A DNA stretch of 64,000 nt from Poecilobothrus nobilitatus (GCA_947095535.1 OX352774.1:179116200-179180199), one strand, 5' to 3'. Shown: positions 23,931-37,416, counted from the first letter of the stretch. Translations and numbers: made by a program. Notes: generated from the letters alone by a model not told the origin.

Positions 23931-24821
23931 AGGTGGAAAAGATTTAAAGTAATTTTCCTTAAACTGAAATTTTATATAAGAAATCATTTCCTTTTTATTT
24001 TAAATTGTAGCCTGTCTTTGAATTCAATTCATTTAAGAAATATTCCAAAGAACAGTTTTCAAAATAAACTTTGGTTTCTTGATCTTAAGTTATATTGATA
24101 TGAAATCCAAAAATGTTCAGTTCAGTTTTATTTGGAAGTCTGATTATAACTAACAATTATTTCGTAGCTATTAAAAAAATATTTTTGAACCAATATAAAA
24201 TAATTTTCGCACACAAAATAGATAGCTACATATCTAGCTACATAATTTAAAAATCCTCCTTGTTTCTGGAATAATACTTTCGTATTAAACCATTTTATCA
24301 AAGGCTTTTTTCTTTGAAAAGCAATTTAGAATTTTAATGCTAATTTAAATTGCCTCGTTTCAAATTTCTAAATCTAAACATATTTTTCATAGTCCAACCA
24401 GAACTTACAAGGTCAATCCAACAATCCAACACTCAAACAATCCAAAAATCTCTAATATAAAAATTTAAAAGAAGCCGTCCATTGATTTATTTTTATTTAA
24501 TACAAAACGAATACAATTCATAAAAAGAAAAACAAATATTATTTTTTTTTTATTATAACTTTTGCATACTTTAAGGTTTTACCACTATACATAATTAACG
24601 AACCGTGAATTAAACAATTTAAAATTGCAAAAAAAAAAAAAAAAAAATAAAAACAAAAGCGCTAAAAATGACCTTTTTTGTATAAAACATCACACCATTC
24701 ATTACACGGTTATACAATTAAAGAAGAGAGAACAAAAAAGGGTGTAAACTAATAATGCGGTAAATGATACCCACTATAATATTTTGTGTACAAATAGTAG
24801 TAATTATAAGGTATAAATAAA

Positions 24822-24845
24822 AACAACAACAACAACAACAAAAAC
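24822..24845. repeat. AAC microsatellite
   Basis: About seven copies of the triplet AAC/ACA in a row, embedded in A-rich DNA. Simple sequence; no function inferred. Confidence 0.8.
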
Positions 24846-25040
24846 AAAATGACTATCCATAATAATCTTATTATTTTTAACCACACAGTAGGAAATATAT
24901 GTTTGTAGATATGAATAAGTAGAAATAAAATAGGTGTTTTTTTTTTAGTTTTATTATTTTTTGCTTTATTATTTCTTGTACAATATAAACAGGACAAAAG
25001 AAAAAACAAAAAAAGATTTCATATGAGTGAAATTGTTATA

Positions 25041-25102
25041 ATTCATAATAATATAAGGATCAGTAGCTTGAATTATTTAAAAAGAAGAAATGAGTATGAA
25101 AA
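25041..25102 (+). repeat. Direct repeat, copy 1 of 2
   Basis: A segment reading attcataataatataaggat, then cagtagcttgaattattta and an A/G-rich end, is repeated in the same orientation at 27571-27631 (aaggatcagtagccgaaatt core). The two copies flank the foldback element at 25543-26773 from outside, at 0.4 and 0.8 kb. This may be a small dispersed element or an old duplication. Confidence 0.6.
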
Positions 25103-25542
25103 TATTAAAAAAAAAAAATTAAACCGAAACTATAACAAACCTATAATAAAATTTAATTGTTCACCTTGTGTGACAAAATGGTGATATCATCTATATTAAA
25201 TAGCTAATATTTGTTTCAAGTGTCGGTTCTAGAGTTAAGTGCAACAGTTTTGCTCTTTTTCATTTTTATTTTTTTTTTATCTTTTATTCAAATGAACAGG
25301 ACATTTTCATTGAAATAAAAAAAAGAGATTCGTGTTATTTAATATTGTATATATAAACAAAGAGTATATATTTTCCATGGAAGATATATACATATATGCA
25401 TATTTTAATTATAAAACCTGAGAAACTAGCTATATATATCTGTTTTTTTTTTAATGAATGACTAATATCAAATATTGTCTAGTGGAAAATTAAAATGTTA
25501 AAACTTTTATTTTAATTATATAAATTTTATGGGAATTATATA

Positions 25543-26773
25543 GCATTTCCTGGTCAAATTCAGGTATTTACTAAATATTGTCCTAACTATATTCAGGTAT
25601 TTACTAAATAAGTTCAGATTTTGTTTTGGTTTTAGAGTTTTACTAAATGAATTCAGATTTTTACTAAATAATTTTAGATTTTTTTTTTGAAATTCCGATT
25701 TTTACTAAATAAATTCAGATAAGTAATTTTTTTGATTCAGAAATTGTAAAAATTTAAATATTTCTATTTACATGTTCTATAAGCATGTAAAAATTCTCAA
25801 AAATATTTATGCTCGATATGTCTAACTTTGACCAGGTAGAGAAACATCAACAAAAAAAATAAAAAACTTTTGAAAAAAATGTATTGCTACCTCTTCAGCA
25901 AAATACATTCTATTATCAAGAAATTGAATTAATTAACTTGTCCAAAGATGGCATAAAATTTTTAAAAGAGATTTAAAATGCATATCTACCCATAAAGTTA
26001 GATTTAAACGAAGGTGTTTCTGAACAAATACTTTTATAATGTATAAAAATTTTAAAATAGTGTTAGCACAACTAAATTAAACAGTGAATAGTAAACATTA
26101 AATTTCCTATATTAAATTATAATTTATCAAAAAAATGAAATTGTTTTCTCATACTTAATTGATTAAAACCACAAACTTTCACTGGAGTTATTCAAACTTT
26201 CACCACCTGTTTTCTCATAGTTGATTAAAACCATTAACGTTGACTGGGGCTTATTACTTAGTTATTCTAACTTTGACCAACGCTTTTTTCTTAAGATTTT
26301 TTGCTGGTCAAAGTTAACCTTCACCCCCTGGTTCTCATCATAAAAATGGCCTTAAAACACCACTTTTATTTTTATTTTAGAATATAACAACTCATGGAAC
26401 CCATCATTTTGCAAAAATTTCTGTTCTAACTAAAACATAGCTACCTACTTTAATTTTTATGACACTTTTAATGTTAAAAAGTGGTCAAAGTTAGACAAAT
26501 CGACGGTAAATATTTTCCAGATTTTTTGCATATTTATCAATAGAGAGTTTTTAATTTTTGCAATTTTTGAATTAAAAAAATTATCTAAATTTGTTTAGAA
26601 AAAATCGGAATTCCAAAAAAAAAAGTGAAATTATTTAGTAAAAATCAGAAATCAATTAGTAAAACTCTGAATTCCAAAAAAAAATCCGAATTTATTTAGT
26701 AAATACCTATATATATATATTTAGCAAAAACCTGAATATTCTTAGTAAATACCTGAATTTGACCAGAAAATGC
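25543..26773. mobile_element. Foldback element with ~300-bp inverted arms
   Basis: The left arm (25543 to about 25845) and right arm (about 26475-26773) are imperfect inverted repeats along their whole length. The ends read gcatttcctggtcaaattca (left) and gcattttctggtcaaattca (right, reverse complement), and TA stands just outside each (25541-25542 and 26774-26775). Each arm contains several copies of a short phrase like tttactaaataaattcagat, so the arms are internally tandem. The inner ends share tctaactttgacca, and two more copies of that motif, one in each orientation, occur in the middle (about 26268 and 26305). No open frame is present. The architecture is that of a foldback or large MITE mobilised in trans; the TA duplication would fit a Tc1/mariner-type transposase, but the TIR is unlike that of the element at 7589. 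Confidence 0.85.
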
Positions 26774-26775
26774 TA

Positions 26776-29705
26776 GATAAATGGCATATGGCCTAAAGCA
26801 TTTCTCCAAGAAACAATTTAGTATAAAACATTTTCGTAGAATACATTTGGCAAAATGTTCTTAAAAAAAATATTATTGAGCAGATTTCATTTATACTAAT
26901 GGGACATTTCATATACATGACTCAAAGAGACTTATATAATATCTATAAGACATATGAATAGTATTTGGCAACCCTCACTATTTAAAGTGCTTTTTTTTCT
27001 GTAACATGTGTATGTAAAAAAAAATTTAAGGGATTTTATTGTTATTTGTAAAATCAGGACAAACTAAACTCTTTGTTTCAAACTATATCTGAAAATTCTG
27101 AATGTGGTAGAATTTAATATGTAGCTTGTTACAAAATCAAAATTTCCAAAAATTCATCATAATCTATATCAGTACTACCAAAGTTACTATATAACGAATT
27201 ACATGAACATCCTCAGCAAAAAATGTATATGCCAAATCTACCTTTCTTTCATTTGTTAACTGGTCTTACTGCACTCCGGTTTTATTCGAATTCGATTTAT
27301 TCGAATTATATAAGTTTTTTTATGTCTAATTATTAAAACAAAAATGGAAACTATGAGTGCCAACTTAGAACTTTGATTTTCAATCAAAAAAAAGGAAAGC
27401 TAATTAAGAAAGTTATATTATCAAAAAACGTATGCAAAATTTATAAATTTATTAACTCTTAAAAATTTTTCAATGAATTTTTCTTTTTCATAATCATACC
27501 ATTATATTATACAAGACAACTAGATCTTTAATCTTTAGAAATTCTTTGAATTTAAAAATTGAATTTTTAAAATTCATAATACAAGGATCAGTAGCCGAAA
27601 TTATTTAGAAATAAGGAATGGGTTTGAAAAGTGAAAAAAAGCTTCAACATATAATCACATAACATAATTATAAATTCTGTTATAACCTTAATTAATGGTA
27701 ACTAAAAACATTTGAATCAAGAACAACTATAGCAGACTACAAACTATTTAAATTTTTAAAAATTTATTGTAAGAATTATTACCCGAGTAAAAATGGAAAT
27801 ATAAAAAAAAAAAAGAAAAGCGAAATCAACAAACCAACACCAAATTAAAAAAACAAAAAAAATATGAAATTTTCATAAATTTATTACTTGTTTTCTCACT
27901 AAGTAAAGGTAAAAGAACCAAAACTAAACCAAAATAGGATACCATATATACCAACAAAAATAATAAATATTTCATATTTTCTAAAAATATAAACATTTTC
28001 TTTTTCCTATACACTATATTTCAAATACAAACCGGAAAATTTCTAATTTTTATGCTTCAAAATAACAAAAATTAAAAGCAAAATAAACATTTCTACATAA
28101 ATAAGGAGTATCTTCCTAAAAAACAAAAAAAAGAAACCAAAAAAAAAAGAAAACTGTGGAAAATTTAAGAGAAAAAAATTTAATCCCCTAATCAACTCGT
28201 ACTTATTTTTCATTTACATGAAACCGCAAAACAATCCACACACAATCACCACAAACAAATTTTAATATTATATCCTGCATATCCATATTATGCATATGAG
28301 TTCTCAGAAATCTGAAAACGTTCATACATATACAATGGTGGTCCACATTTATCTGTCGCGTATCGTAAAATATTACAAAAACATCAACAAAAACAAAAAA
28401 ATCAAAAAGAGTTAAAAACAAAGAATAACAGTCTCAAGTTACTAAAAAAAAAAAACTGGTGGTCTCAAAAAAATCACAAAAAAAAAAAAAATTTATAACA
28501 CTCCTGAGGTCATACCCATCTACAGCCACATAAAAAGAGAAAAACAACAACTCAGTTTATTTTATACATATATCGTAGTAAAAATAGGATTTGGAACGCG
28601 AACGGACCTACAAATAAAAAACTAAAAAAAAAACAAACGAACGACAAACCAAAACAAAAAAAAAAAAAAATAGAAGGGGTTAAAATTCAAAATAGAAAAA
28701 ATAGTAGAAAGTACCGTAATATAACAGTATGTTTTCTATTTTGCATTTTGATTTTTTGTTTTCTTTTTGTTTTTTTTTTTGTTAAATAAAAATAAAAACA
28801 AGAAAAATATTGCAAATTTTTTTTATTTTTTTTTTTATTTGCTCAGATTTCATTCAGAGCTCAAAAGAGTTTGGGTTTGTTTTATTATCGGGTTAAATTT
28901 GAAAAACTACCACTAGAGGACTTTAAAAAAAACATACATATATATATATATTGTATTATTATGTAAAAAACTATAGGTAACGATAAAACAAATTTATTCC
29001 TGTCACCTTTTTTAAAAGAATAGGATATTTATATAGAATAGATGTCGGTATTGCAGGGGTTAAACGGAATTTAATATTAAAAAAAAATTTTTTGCAATAT
29101 TACCTATACAAGTAAAATGTGAAATAAATGACTTTTATTATTACAAAATTAGAAAGTCGGAACGCCTAATTTACTAAACTTAGATCAATTTCGAATAAAT
29201 AGATAGTTGTTTAACAATTCGACAAAATTTAGCAATTTTTTTGGTATACTGTGATCCTTAAAGTGTCGGTTATGTTTTAGCTAGTTTAGAGTCATATAAA
29301 ATTTTGGTCAAGCAAAAATCATAAAAATCGATTACAATTGTAATCATAGGTTTTACTTTATATTACTTACATTAATAAGTAAGTAACTAGATAATTATTA
29401 GGATAATTATTAATAGAAAATGTTCAACAACCTTGAAAATAAGGTTAAAAAGAAAAAAATTTAAAAACATATAAAATAGAAAAGGAAATTCATACCAAAA
29501 AATTTGGAAAGAACCAATTTCTTATATTATACTTTAAAACCTCAATATATGAAGTAATAATTCTGAAAATTATTTTTCTGCTAATTGACATAAAATCTTG
29601 TGATATATTTAATATAAAAATTAATTTAAAATTAGCCCAAAAGAAAGACTTTCTTATGATTTTATTTTTTATTTGACAATGGAATTATTTAAACGATTTT
29701 AAGGG
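26776..29705. other. AT-rich non-coding stretch
   Basis: This is mostly AT-rich DNA. At about 27060-27150 there is a weak relative of the 88-bp repeat (ttacaaaatcaaaatttcc). The part 28200-28430 is slightly more complex and carries a 72-codon minus frame rich in Phe, Val and His with no known motif. I see no RNA gene. A Tcagtt initiator-like string at 28552 has no supporting downstream element at the proper distance. Confidence 0.5.
27571..27631 (+). repeat. Direct repeat, copy 2 of 2
   Basis: Partner of 25041-25102; the shared core is aaggatcagtagc followed by a gaattattta/gaaattattta block. Diverged by substitutions and a small deletion after attcataat. Confidence 0.6.
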
Positions 29706-29896
29706 TGTCACATAAATGTGATTACCCCATGGTATCCTAGTGGGTAAAAACGTACAGAAAATACTGTAAAAACACCGACGGAGTTTGGGTTTGAATCTCA
29801 CACACGTTGTACAAATAATTCTCCCTCACGACATGTACAGCTATCCATGTGTAATTTGGATAAGCTGTGTAATTTCATTGTCACATTTATGTGGCA
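29706..29896 (+). mobile_element. tRNA-derived SINE, copy 2
   Basis: Same family as 1107-1280 and 42484-42662, here on the plus strand. An A-box-like ggtatcctagtgggtaa (29731-29747) and B-box-like gggtttgaatctc (29788-29800) are followed by the family body and the 3' end cacatttatgtggca (29882-29896). It is the most diverged of the three: the B box has a T for C and further substitutions. Unusually the palindrome-like cacataaatgtg also stands at the 5' edge (29709-29720), so this copy is bounded by inverted (and near-direct) repeats. That may be a target-site duplication or the tail of an older, oppositely oriented copy. Confidence 0.78.
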
Positions 29897-31810
29897 TTAT
29901 GTGTGGAATAACCTAAAAATAGAAAATAAGGATATATTAAAGTTAAAGTTTCCCACTTAAGTCTTTATTAAATTTATTTTATTATTATAAGGTATTTATA
30001 GTTTTGCAATTGATTTAAAAAAAATTTAAAATCAAATTGAGTATATTATAAATTAAAGTTTTTAAAATATCAACTTAAAATATTTTGTTTATTAACTACA
30101 AGAACCGTCGGATTACACGCGCCATATTTTTTACAGGCAGTGTTATTATTCTTTTGTTGTAGGTATAAATAATTATGTTAAAATAAGTAAAATATATCAT
30201 TCCGAGAAGATATAACTAACCTAATAAGATTATAATAGTGCTATATAATTTTTGGCAAAACTTTTTAAAATTTTTAAATGGATTAAAAAATGTCAAATCA
30301 AAAGAAAACAAAAAAGAAAATTCCGCGCTCAAAATTTGCATTTTTTGTTTTTTTTTTTGCATGTTTCTCATTTTGATTTCATTTTTCCATTTATTTTCTT
30401 ACTTTTGTTTGTTTTTAATTTTGTTTTTTCTTTTTTATGATGGTAGTCCTGGGTTTTTTTCATTTTTTCGCATTTTTATTCCGTTTATTACCCCAAAGAA
30501 TGCCCAAAACGAGTTAAAAAGAAAAAAATGATAACAGGAATCACAACAAAAAAAAAGAAAAAATTAAATCACTGATAAGTTAAACATGTCACTTCGTTTT
30601 TGTGTCTTTCTTAATATTAAAATTGTTTTTCCTTTTGCCATTATTCACATTTTCGCTTTTAAAACATTTTCATATAATGAATGAATAATGCAAAAAAAAA
30701 CAAAACATAATATATAAAAAAAATATTATGAATGTACAGGCTTTACTGACAGAATTTGCACATTAGGGTGATAAATACAACTTACGATATTTTTATTTAA
30801 GTATAAATAAGTTTCTTTACATTAACATTTTTTAAAATAAAGGTGTAAATTACTAATGAAGTTTTTAAATCATGAAATAATCAAGAGGTTAAAAAGAAAT
30901 TGTATTGGGGAATCAAAGAAAGAATCTTAAAATAGAATGATTGCATCATTACAATTGAACCTGCGTTTTGTATGTTTTCTGCTTTTTTTTTTTTTTAGAC
31001 ATTTCGATTTTTTATTACACCATTTAGGTACTAGTATATAAAATAAAAATGTCTGTAACAAAATTTTTGAAAAAGCTAAAAGTAAGGTTTCAAATTAATC
31101 CTGGAATGTTTAAGGGATCATTAATTCGAAACCCGATTTGGTCCGACACTTAAGTTACATAAATCGGTTAATAGCTGGTGTAACATATTTTTTGATGTTA
31201 AGATATTACGCTACGCGAATTTTGCATAAATTATAATAATTCTTTTATTTTGACTTTGGGGTCATAACTTATTATGGAAATATTTCATAAAAAATTTTTT
31301 TCTTTGAGATTTTTTTGTAAAATATGTATCTATTGCAAACATTTTGCTGTAATTTATCTTTTATTGATGAAATTGAGCTAATTCGTCAGTAATCCCTAAA
31401 CCTTACATCCGTAGTATACCTTCAAAACTTAGAAGAACCAATTTGTTTTGGGGTCATAATGAATTATTACACCAAATTTTGGCAGTTTATTTAATTATAA
31501 TTTTTGAGCAATAATTCTTTGGGCGTAAATTGACGGAACTTATAAAACTTTTTAATGCTTTCTTTTAAGAAATTTTTGGTGGTTTCAAAAGATTTCATAT
31601 CTAGTAATTTTTTATAGTTTTTTTTTTTAACGTTTGTACTTATAATGGATTCATTAATGCTATCTAATGAAATACTACCTATTTATAGTTTCAATCTTCG
31701 ATATGAACAATTGGTTCAATGCAACAAATAAAATTATTATATTTGTAAAATAATTATTAAATATGAACGGTAATATGTGATTCTACATGGTCATCGTGAA
31801 AGTAAATCTA

Positions 31811-31862
31811 TCTATACTTTTTAACAAGTCTATACTTCTACGTCTATACTTTTTAACAAGTC
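31811..31862 (+). repeat. Exact 20-bp direct repeat
   Basis: The string tctatactttttaacaagtc occurs at 31811-31830 and again at 31843-31862, with 12 nt between. A small local duplication. Confidence 0.75.
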
Positions 31863-34800
31863 ATGTGTTTGCCGTAGGAATTTAACACTTTGGATACAAA
31901 AGAACCGTTTTATTATTAATAAAGATATTTAATATTCGTTTGATATTAGTTTTTCCGTGAAAATATGATATTCTATTAATTATTATCAAGTATCGAAATC
32001 TAAGTAAATTTTTTTTTTTTGTAAAATGATTATATTTGATTTTATATTGAAGGTCAGACATTAGTTAAAAAACAAAATGAATTTTTAGAATTAATAATTA
32101 ATTTGTAAAATAAAAGTGATTTTATTGATTAAATAACAATATTTTATTATATTAACTTTAACTTACCTTACATGATAATGTTAATAATTTTTTATTTTAT
32201 TTTTCACTTTTTACATTACAATCTTATATTTAATTTAAATGATTTTAAAAAAGTTTAATTCAAATGGAAAATTGTGGTACATTACTTTTATTTTTTTTTT
32301 TAATTTTCCACTTTTTTATTTATTTTTTTTTTTTTTTTGTGGTTCCAAATTTCATAACAAACACTAAATTAAAACACTATAATAAAAGTTATTTTGGCGC
32401 CAATTTTGTTCTTTTTTTTTTTTTTTATTTTTTTACATTTTTTCCATTTGACTTTCTATAATGACACCAAATTTACGTAAAATACAAAATAGAAACATTT
32501 CTTTAGACACATTTTTCTCTTTCCTTTATGTAACAAAAAAAAAAAAAAAACAACGTCTACTTTCGATGTGTTTCGAAAGGAAACTAAATTATCCTGTATA
32601 TTTACAAATCAATTTAAGGATGTTTCTTCAATATAGTATCAAAATCAAACAAAGTAAAAAACAAAACAAAAACAAAAACAGATTGCAACATCATATTATT
32701 GTAACGGTATATCAACAAGGATAAAAATTAACAGATTTTTGTTGATAACAATTGGTTGTTTTTTATTTAAAGAGTTTTTTATGTTCAAAAATTATTTCCA
32801 ACAAAAGAAATTGTTTAGCAACAATTTCGAAAATTATTATATTACTTTATACTGGAAATTATTTTATTTTTTTCTGATGGAAAATTTTCGATAATAAATA
32901 ACAGGATCATTCTTGGAAAGCACGAAAAGTTTTTTTTCAAATAGGGGAATTTAAATTTATCTCTCAGAGAAAAATATTTACCATAAAAGAGAGAAAATAA
33001 ATTAATGTTTCTCTTAAAATTTTATTGAATGGTGAAATTTAAAAAAAAAATATTTTTTTTTTTTTTCGGAAAAGCGCTGGGAAAATTTTCGGGTTTTTTT
33101 TGGTAAACATGCGCTATTAAATTATTCGTGCTATTTTTAATATTCGTGGTGAATTCGTTTAATTTTATATTTACAAAGAATACTGTTATTTAAAACAAAA
33201 TTTAATAACGGTATTCAATGATTGGTCTTCGAATACTGAATTTGTATTTAAAATGCTGTATATTTTTTTTTGCGGTACGATTTTTTACGAAAATATGCGA
33301 TTCTGTTATTCTGTTTTGTTTTTTTCTCAGTTTAAAAGAATAAATTTGTATGAAAATAAATGAAGTGAAGAATTTTTTTTTTTCCTTCAAATTTTGAAAT
33401 TTGTATACGTTGGCAAGTCGTTTGATTAAGTCGTATTAAGCTTCAATTATTGTAGAATTTATTAAATTTCGTTGGAAGAGTTTTTGTTTTTTAAGTAATG
33501 ATGAAATTATTTACAGTACAAACAAAATTATTATAAGATTCTAAATCAATATCAAATAAAATATAAATTCTAAAGTAAAATATAGAGAAGGGGAAAACTA
33601 GCTCCTCGCATTTATTCTAATATTTAATTGAAGAAAATTAAATTTTTTTTTTAAATTGTAAATTCCATTCTATTTCTATACAAGTTTTTTTTTAAGGTAA
33701 AAAATTTTACAACAGAGTTCAATAACCGACTTTTTTAATAGTTTAGTTTCAATTTCAAGTTCAACATACTTTTAAATACTTATTTATTTCTCCATTTTTT
33801 TCTTTTTTTTTGTTTCTTTTCTTACTCATTTTTTAAATGTTTAGTAATTTTTCATTTATTTTTTTTTGCTTAATTTGAATATATTTTTTTTTTTTATATA
33901 CATATATAGTATATATTTTTCGACACTAAAATAACAACAATGAAATATTATCTAGTTGTATCACACCCTAAAATTTTTGTTCGGTACAATATTTTGTACC
34001 TGATTTTCAAAAAAAAAATATATAAATAAAAATTCCAAAGAATAGCAAAACTTAAAGATAATCCTCTAACATACGATAATCATACCACACCTGTTGAAAT
34101 AGAAATTATTTAAAGAATTATTAGAGAGCTGATATCTGCATTACAAAAATACAAAAGTTTTATAACTAAATATAAAGTATTTACTTTATATGAATTTTCA
34201 CCACACCTAAATTTTCATAATATTCTCTTCATATTAATTTACCATAAAAATAATAATTTGTTTGTTTTTTTTTACAACACACCCAAAGTAATACAATAAT
34301 ATTTTGAAAGGATAATGCATTGTAATCAATTAGCTGAATAACCCAATTTTTTTTTCCATCATTGTGTGGTAAAAAACATAGAATTCATAGGGTTAGGTAT
34401 AAACTCACCACATTCATTATTAAGCATTGAATTTAATCGTTCTTTTTAAAAAAACCCTTTTATAAAACAAAGCAGATTGTAATTCTCTTAAAAAGAATTA
34501 TTATTATAATATGGTGAAATTTTTACAACTGGTAACTGGTGAAAAAATTAAAAATTCCAAAATTTATTTTACATAGAAATTAAGATAAGAAATAAAGGAT
34601 TTTTTATTCACCACATTTTCGTAATGAATGCTTGCTATAATAACTACACATTTTGTTATTCTTGTTGTTTTTGTTATTCTTTTTATTTTGTATTCAGTTA
34701 ACTGTTTTTCTTTTAAAAATTATCCTTGTTTTTGTTTTTTTTTGCTTTCTTTTTTTAAATATTTTGAAAATGTTCTAGGTTAGTTAACAAACGAATAACT

Positions 34801-36050
34801 GTATATTGTATTTGGTTTTTTGTTTACCGTTATATTGCTGACAATTTTTATTTTTTCTCGCTCTCTCATCATTTCTAACCAAAATCAAAAGTTAGTAAAT
34901 TCGGGATCGACAGGATGTAAGCACACGTAAAATTTGTATAGAGCGGGTGGTTCGGACGAAATAAAAAAAAAAAAAAACCGAATAAAAGAAAATAAAAAAA
35001 AACATGTAAAAAATTAAAAACGAAAATAGAAAGAAATATAGAAAATCAGTGAAGTAAAAAAAATAAAATTATATATTTAATGTGTGAATTTTTTTTTTTT
35101 AAACAAAATATTGCATATTTTTAGGTTGAATAAATTATATTTTAATTTGAATACTACTAAGTAACGTAACGGTTTATAAATTTATTAATAAAAAAAAAGA
35201 AAAAATGGAAATATAATTACTACAGATTTGAAAACGTAAAATAAAAATGATTGTATTGAAACAAAAAATAAAATTTTAAGTGTAAATCAAAATATTTTTA
35301 GAAATCTTAAAAATTCTTTAAAATGAATAAATATTATGTACGTATATAATATAATGTAATACATAGTATATATAAAACTTAAATTAAAGAAAATATCTAA
35401 TTCTTAATATCATTGAATTTAAAAAAGAAAATGTCAAAATTCTTCAGAAATACAATAAAAAATAAAAAAATTAAGAAACAAATTAAAAAATCCTTATTAT
35501 ATTGTATATGCATATATAAAAGAAAAAGTTAAACAGTAAAAAATAAAAAGAAAAAAAAACTCTAATTAAAAGAATTACCTTAATTTAACGGTTAATTATT
35601 TTTTCTTCATCACTTACGATTCACAAAAATTACTGTTACTTAGTATATAAAAAAAAAAAACAAAAATACAACAAAAATAAAACAAAATATTTTTGTAACG
35701 TTATTATTTTTCATTTTGTTTTTATTTTTCTTCTGTTTTTCTTTTTGAATGCTTTTTTAATTTTTTTTTGTACCGTAATATATGTTTTTATTGTTGTTTC
35801 CTTTTTTTATTTTTATTTTTTTTTGTATTTTATTTAACTTGGGTATGTTACGGTCATTTTGTACATTTAAAATACAGTTATGAAATGAAAAAAAAGGGTA
35901 TATGTATACAATTTACCTGTACATAACCTAATTTTTTTTTTTTTCGTTCTGTTTAAAATGTAATGTTGTTTTTTTTCTTCTTTTTTTTTATTACTCAGTA
36001 CTTAACGTGTATATTTGTGTACAAATATAGTTTAAAATGTGTATAATATA

Positions 36051-36056
36051 TGTATA

Positions 36057-36105
<49 letters not shown>
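36051..36105. repeat. AT dinucleotide microsatellite
   Basis: A long TA run (about 36064-36105), with a TGTATATATA prefix. The longest pure dinucleotide tract in the window. Confidence 0.9.
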
Positions 36106-36107
<2 letters not shown>

Positions 36108-37361
36108 TATTATGTAAAATTTAAATATGTTGGTAATAAAAATTTTTTATTCTTTATAATTTGTTGTTTTTTTTTTTTTTTTTTAATTTAGAATAGCAAA
36201 AAAAAAACAAACCATATATAAAAAAAAAATTTTAAATTAAAAGAATATTAAATAAAATTAAGTTGAAAATAAAAAAAAAAAATAAATGTACAAAATTATA
36301 TAGAGAAAATATATATAAATAAAAATGAAAAAATTAATAATATATACGTAAAAAATAAAAAAATTAATTAAATGTAACGAAAAAGAAAATTAATAAAAAA
36401 AATATCAAGAGCAAAAATACATATAAATTTAAATTAAAAGAAGAAATGAATATATCATAAAGTAATAGTAAAAAAAATAAGTAGAAATGTAAAACAATAA
36501 AAAAAATATTTAAGAATACAAAAGAATACCTAATTTTAAGTTTTTAAATATCTATAATTATTATTAATTATATTTTTAAATATTGGGTATCGAGTATATA
36601 TTTAAAAAAAAATGAAAAATAGTTAATTTTAATAGTGAAAAATCTTATTATTTAGAATAAATTAAATTAATTTATATTTATATATTGTATATTATATACT
36701 ATATGATATAATTACTAAATAATATTCTTAATAAAAAAATTATTTATAGTAAGGTTTTACTTTTTTTTTTAGAAAAATAAATAAAAAATTTTAGTGTTAT
36801 TAATCATTTTGTTTTCTTTGTGTTTTTTGTTTTTAAAATAAAAAAAATTTATGTGAAAAATTAATTAAAGTTATCAGGTTGTATTATATTAAGAGTGTAA
36901 ATAATTTTTATATAAATACATACATAACATATATTAATATATATAATTATAAGTAAATATATATATATATAAAAAAAAAAAGAAAATTAAGTTAAAAATA
37001 AAATTTTTTCTCAAAATAAAATTTTATACTAAAGGTTGGTTGGCTTTTATTGTTTTTTAATTAAAAAACCGTTTTAAAAATAAGTTTTTAAATATCTATT
37101 AAATAATATTTACTTTTTTTTTTGTTTTAAATAATTGAAATGGAATTACATTACTTTCTAATAATTTTTTTTATTTTGTTTTTAATTAGGTATATATACT
37201 ATATTATTAAATACCTAATAAAAAACAAAAACTTACATTTTGTCACAAACTTAAATTTAAAAGTTTCATTTTAATTGAAATTTAAAAATTCTATATTTTT
37301 GTGGTGTAGTAAAAGTTTTTAATAAATTGTTTTAAGTGTTAAATAAGGATTTTTTAAGACC

Positions 37362-37416
37362 CTTTTCAACTAAAATAATTTTATATTTCAACTAAAATAA
37401 TTTTATTGTTGAAAAG
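37362..37416. repeat. 22-bp tandem repeat inside a short inverted repeat
   Basis: The string tttcaactaaaataatttta occurs at 37364 and 37386 (period 22). It is bracketed by cttttcaac (37362-37370) and gttgaaaag (37408-37416), which are complementary. Confidence 0.65.

Larger units (their letters stand above)
23931..25540. other. AT-rich non-coding stretch
   Basis: This is AT-rich DNA with no recognisable gene. The open frames at 23901-24098 and 24749-25009 are low-complexity. An AAC microsatellite (24822-24845) and one arm of a direct repeat (25041-25102) lie inside and are listed separately. Confidence 0.55.
29900..37361. other. Extremely AT-rich region without genes
   Basis: About 7.5 kb dominated by A and T runs. 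The longest open frame in the window (97 codons, 30238-30531 plus) lies here but is a Phe/Lys/Leu-rich low-complexity translation. The same is true of frames at 32264-32461, 32461-32724 and 33202-33390. A short, more balanced patch at 34855-34970 (ctcgctctctcatc, then gggatcgacaggatgtaag and gagcgggtggttcggacg) stands out in composition but has no matching feature. Two simple repeats inside are listed separately. Confidence 0.5.

Noticed and set aside
28540..28620. Promoter with initiator (tcagtt at 28552) and a downstream element (ggacc)
   Set aside because: The ggacc lies about 50 nt downstream, not at the +28 to +33 spacing required, and no transcript structure supports it.
30238..30531. 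Longest open frame in the window (97 codons)
   Set aside because: It is a Phe/Lys/Leu-rich translation of T- and A-runs, with a second overlapping frame of like composition. No domain, signal or conservation argument supports it.
36051..36105. Replication origin or AT-rich regulatory tract
   Set aside because: A TA microsatellite alone is no evidence of origin activity.
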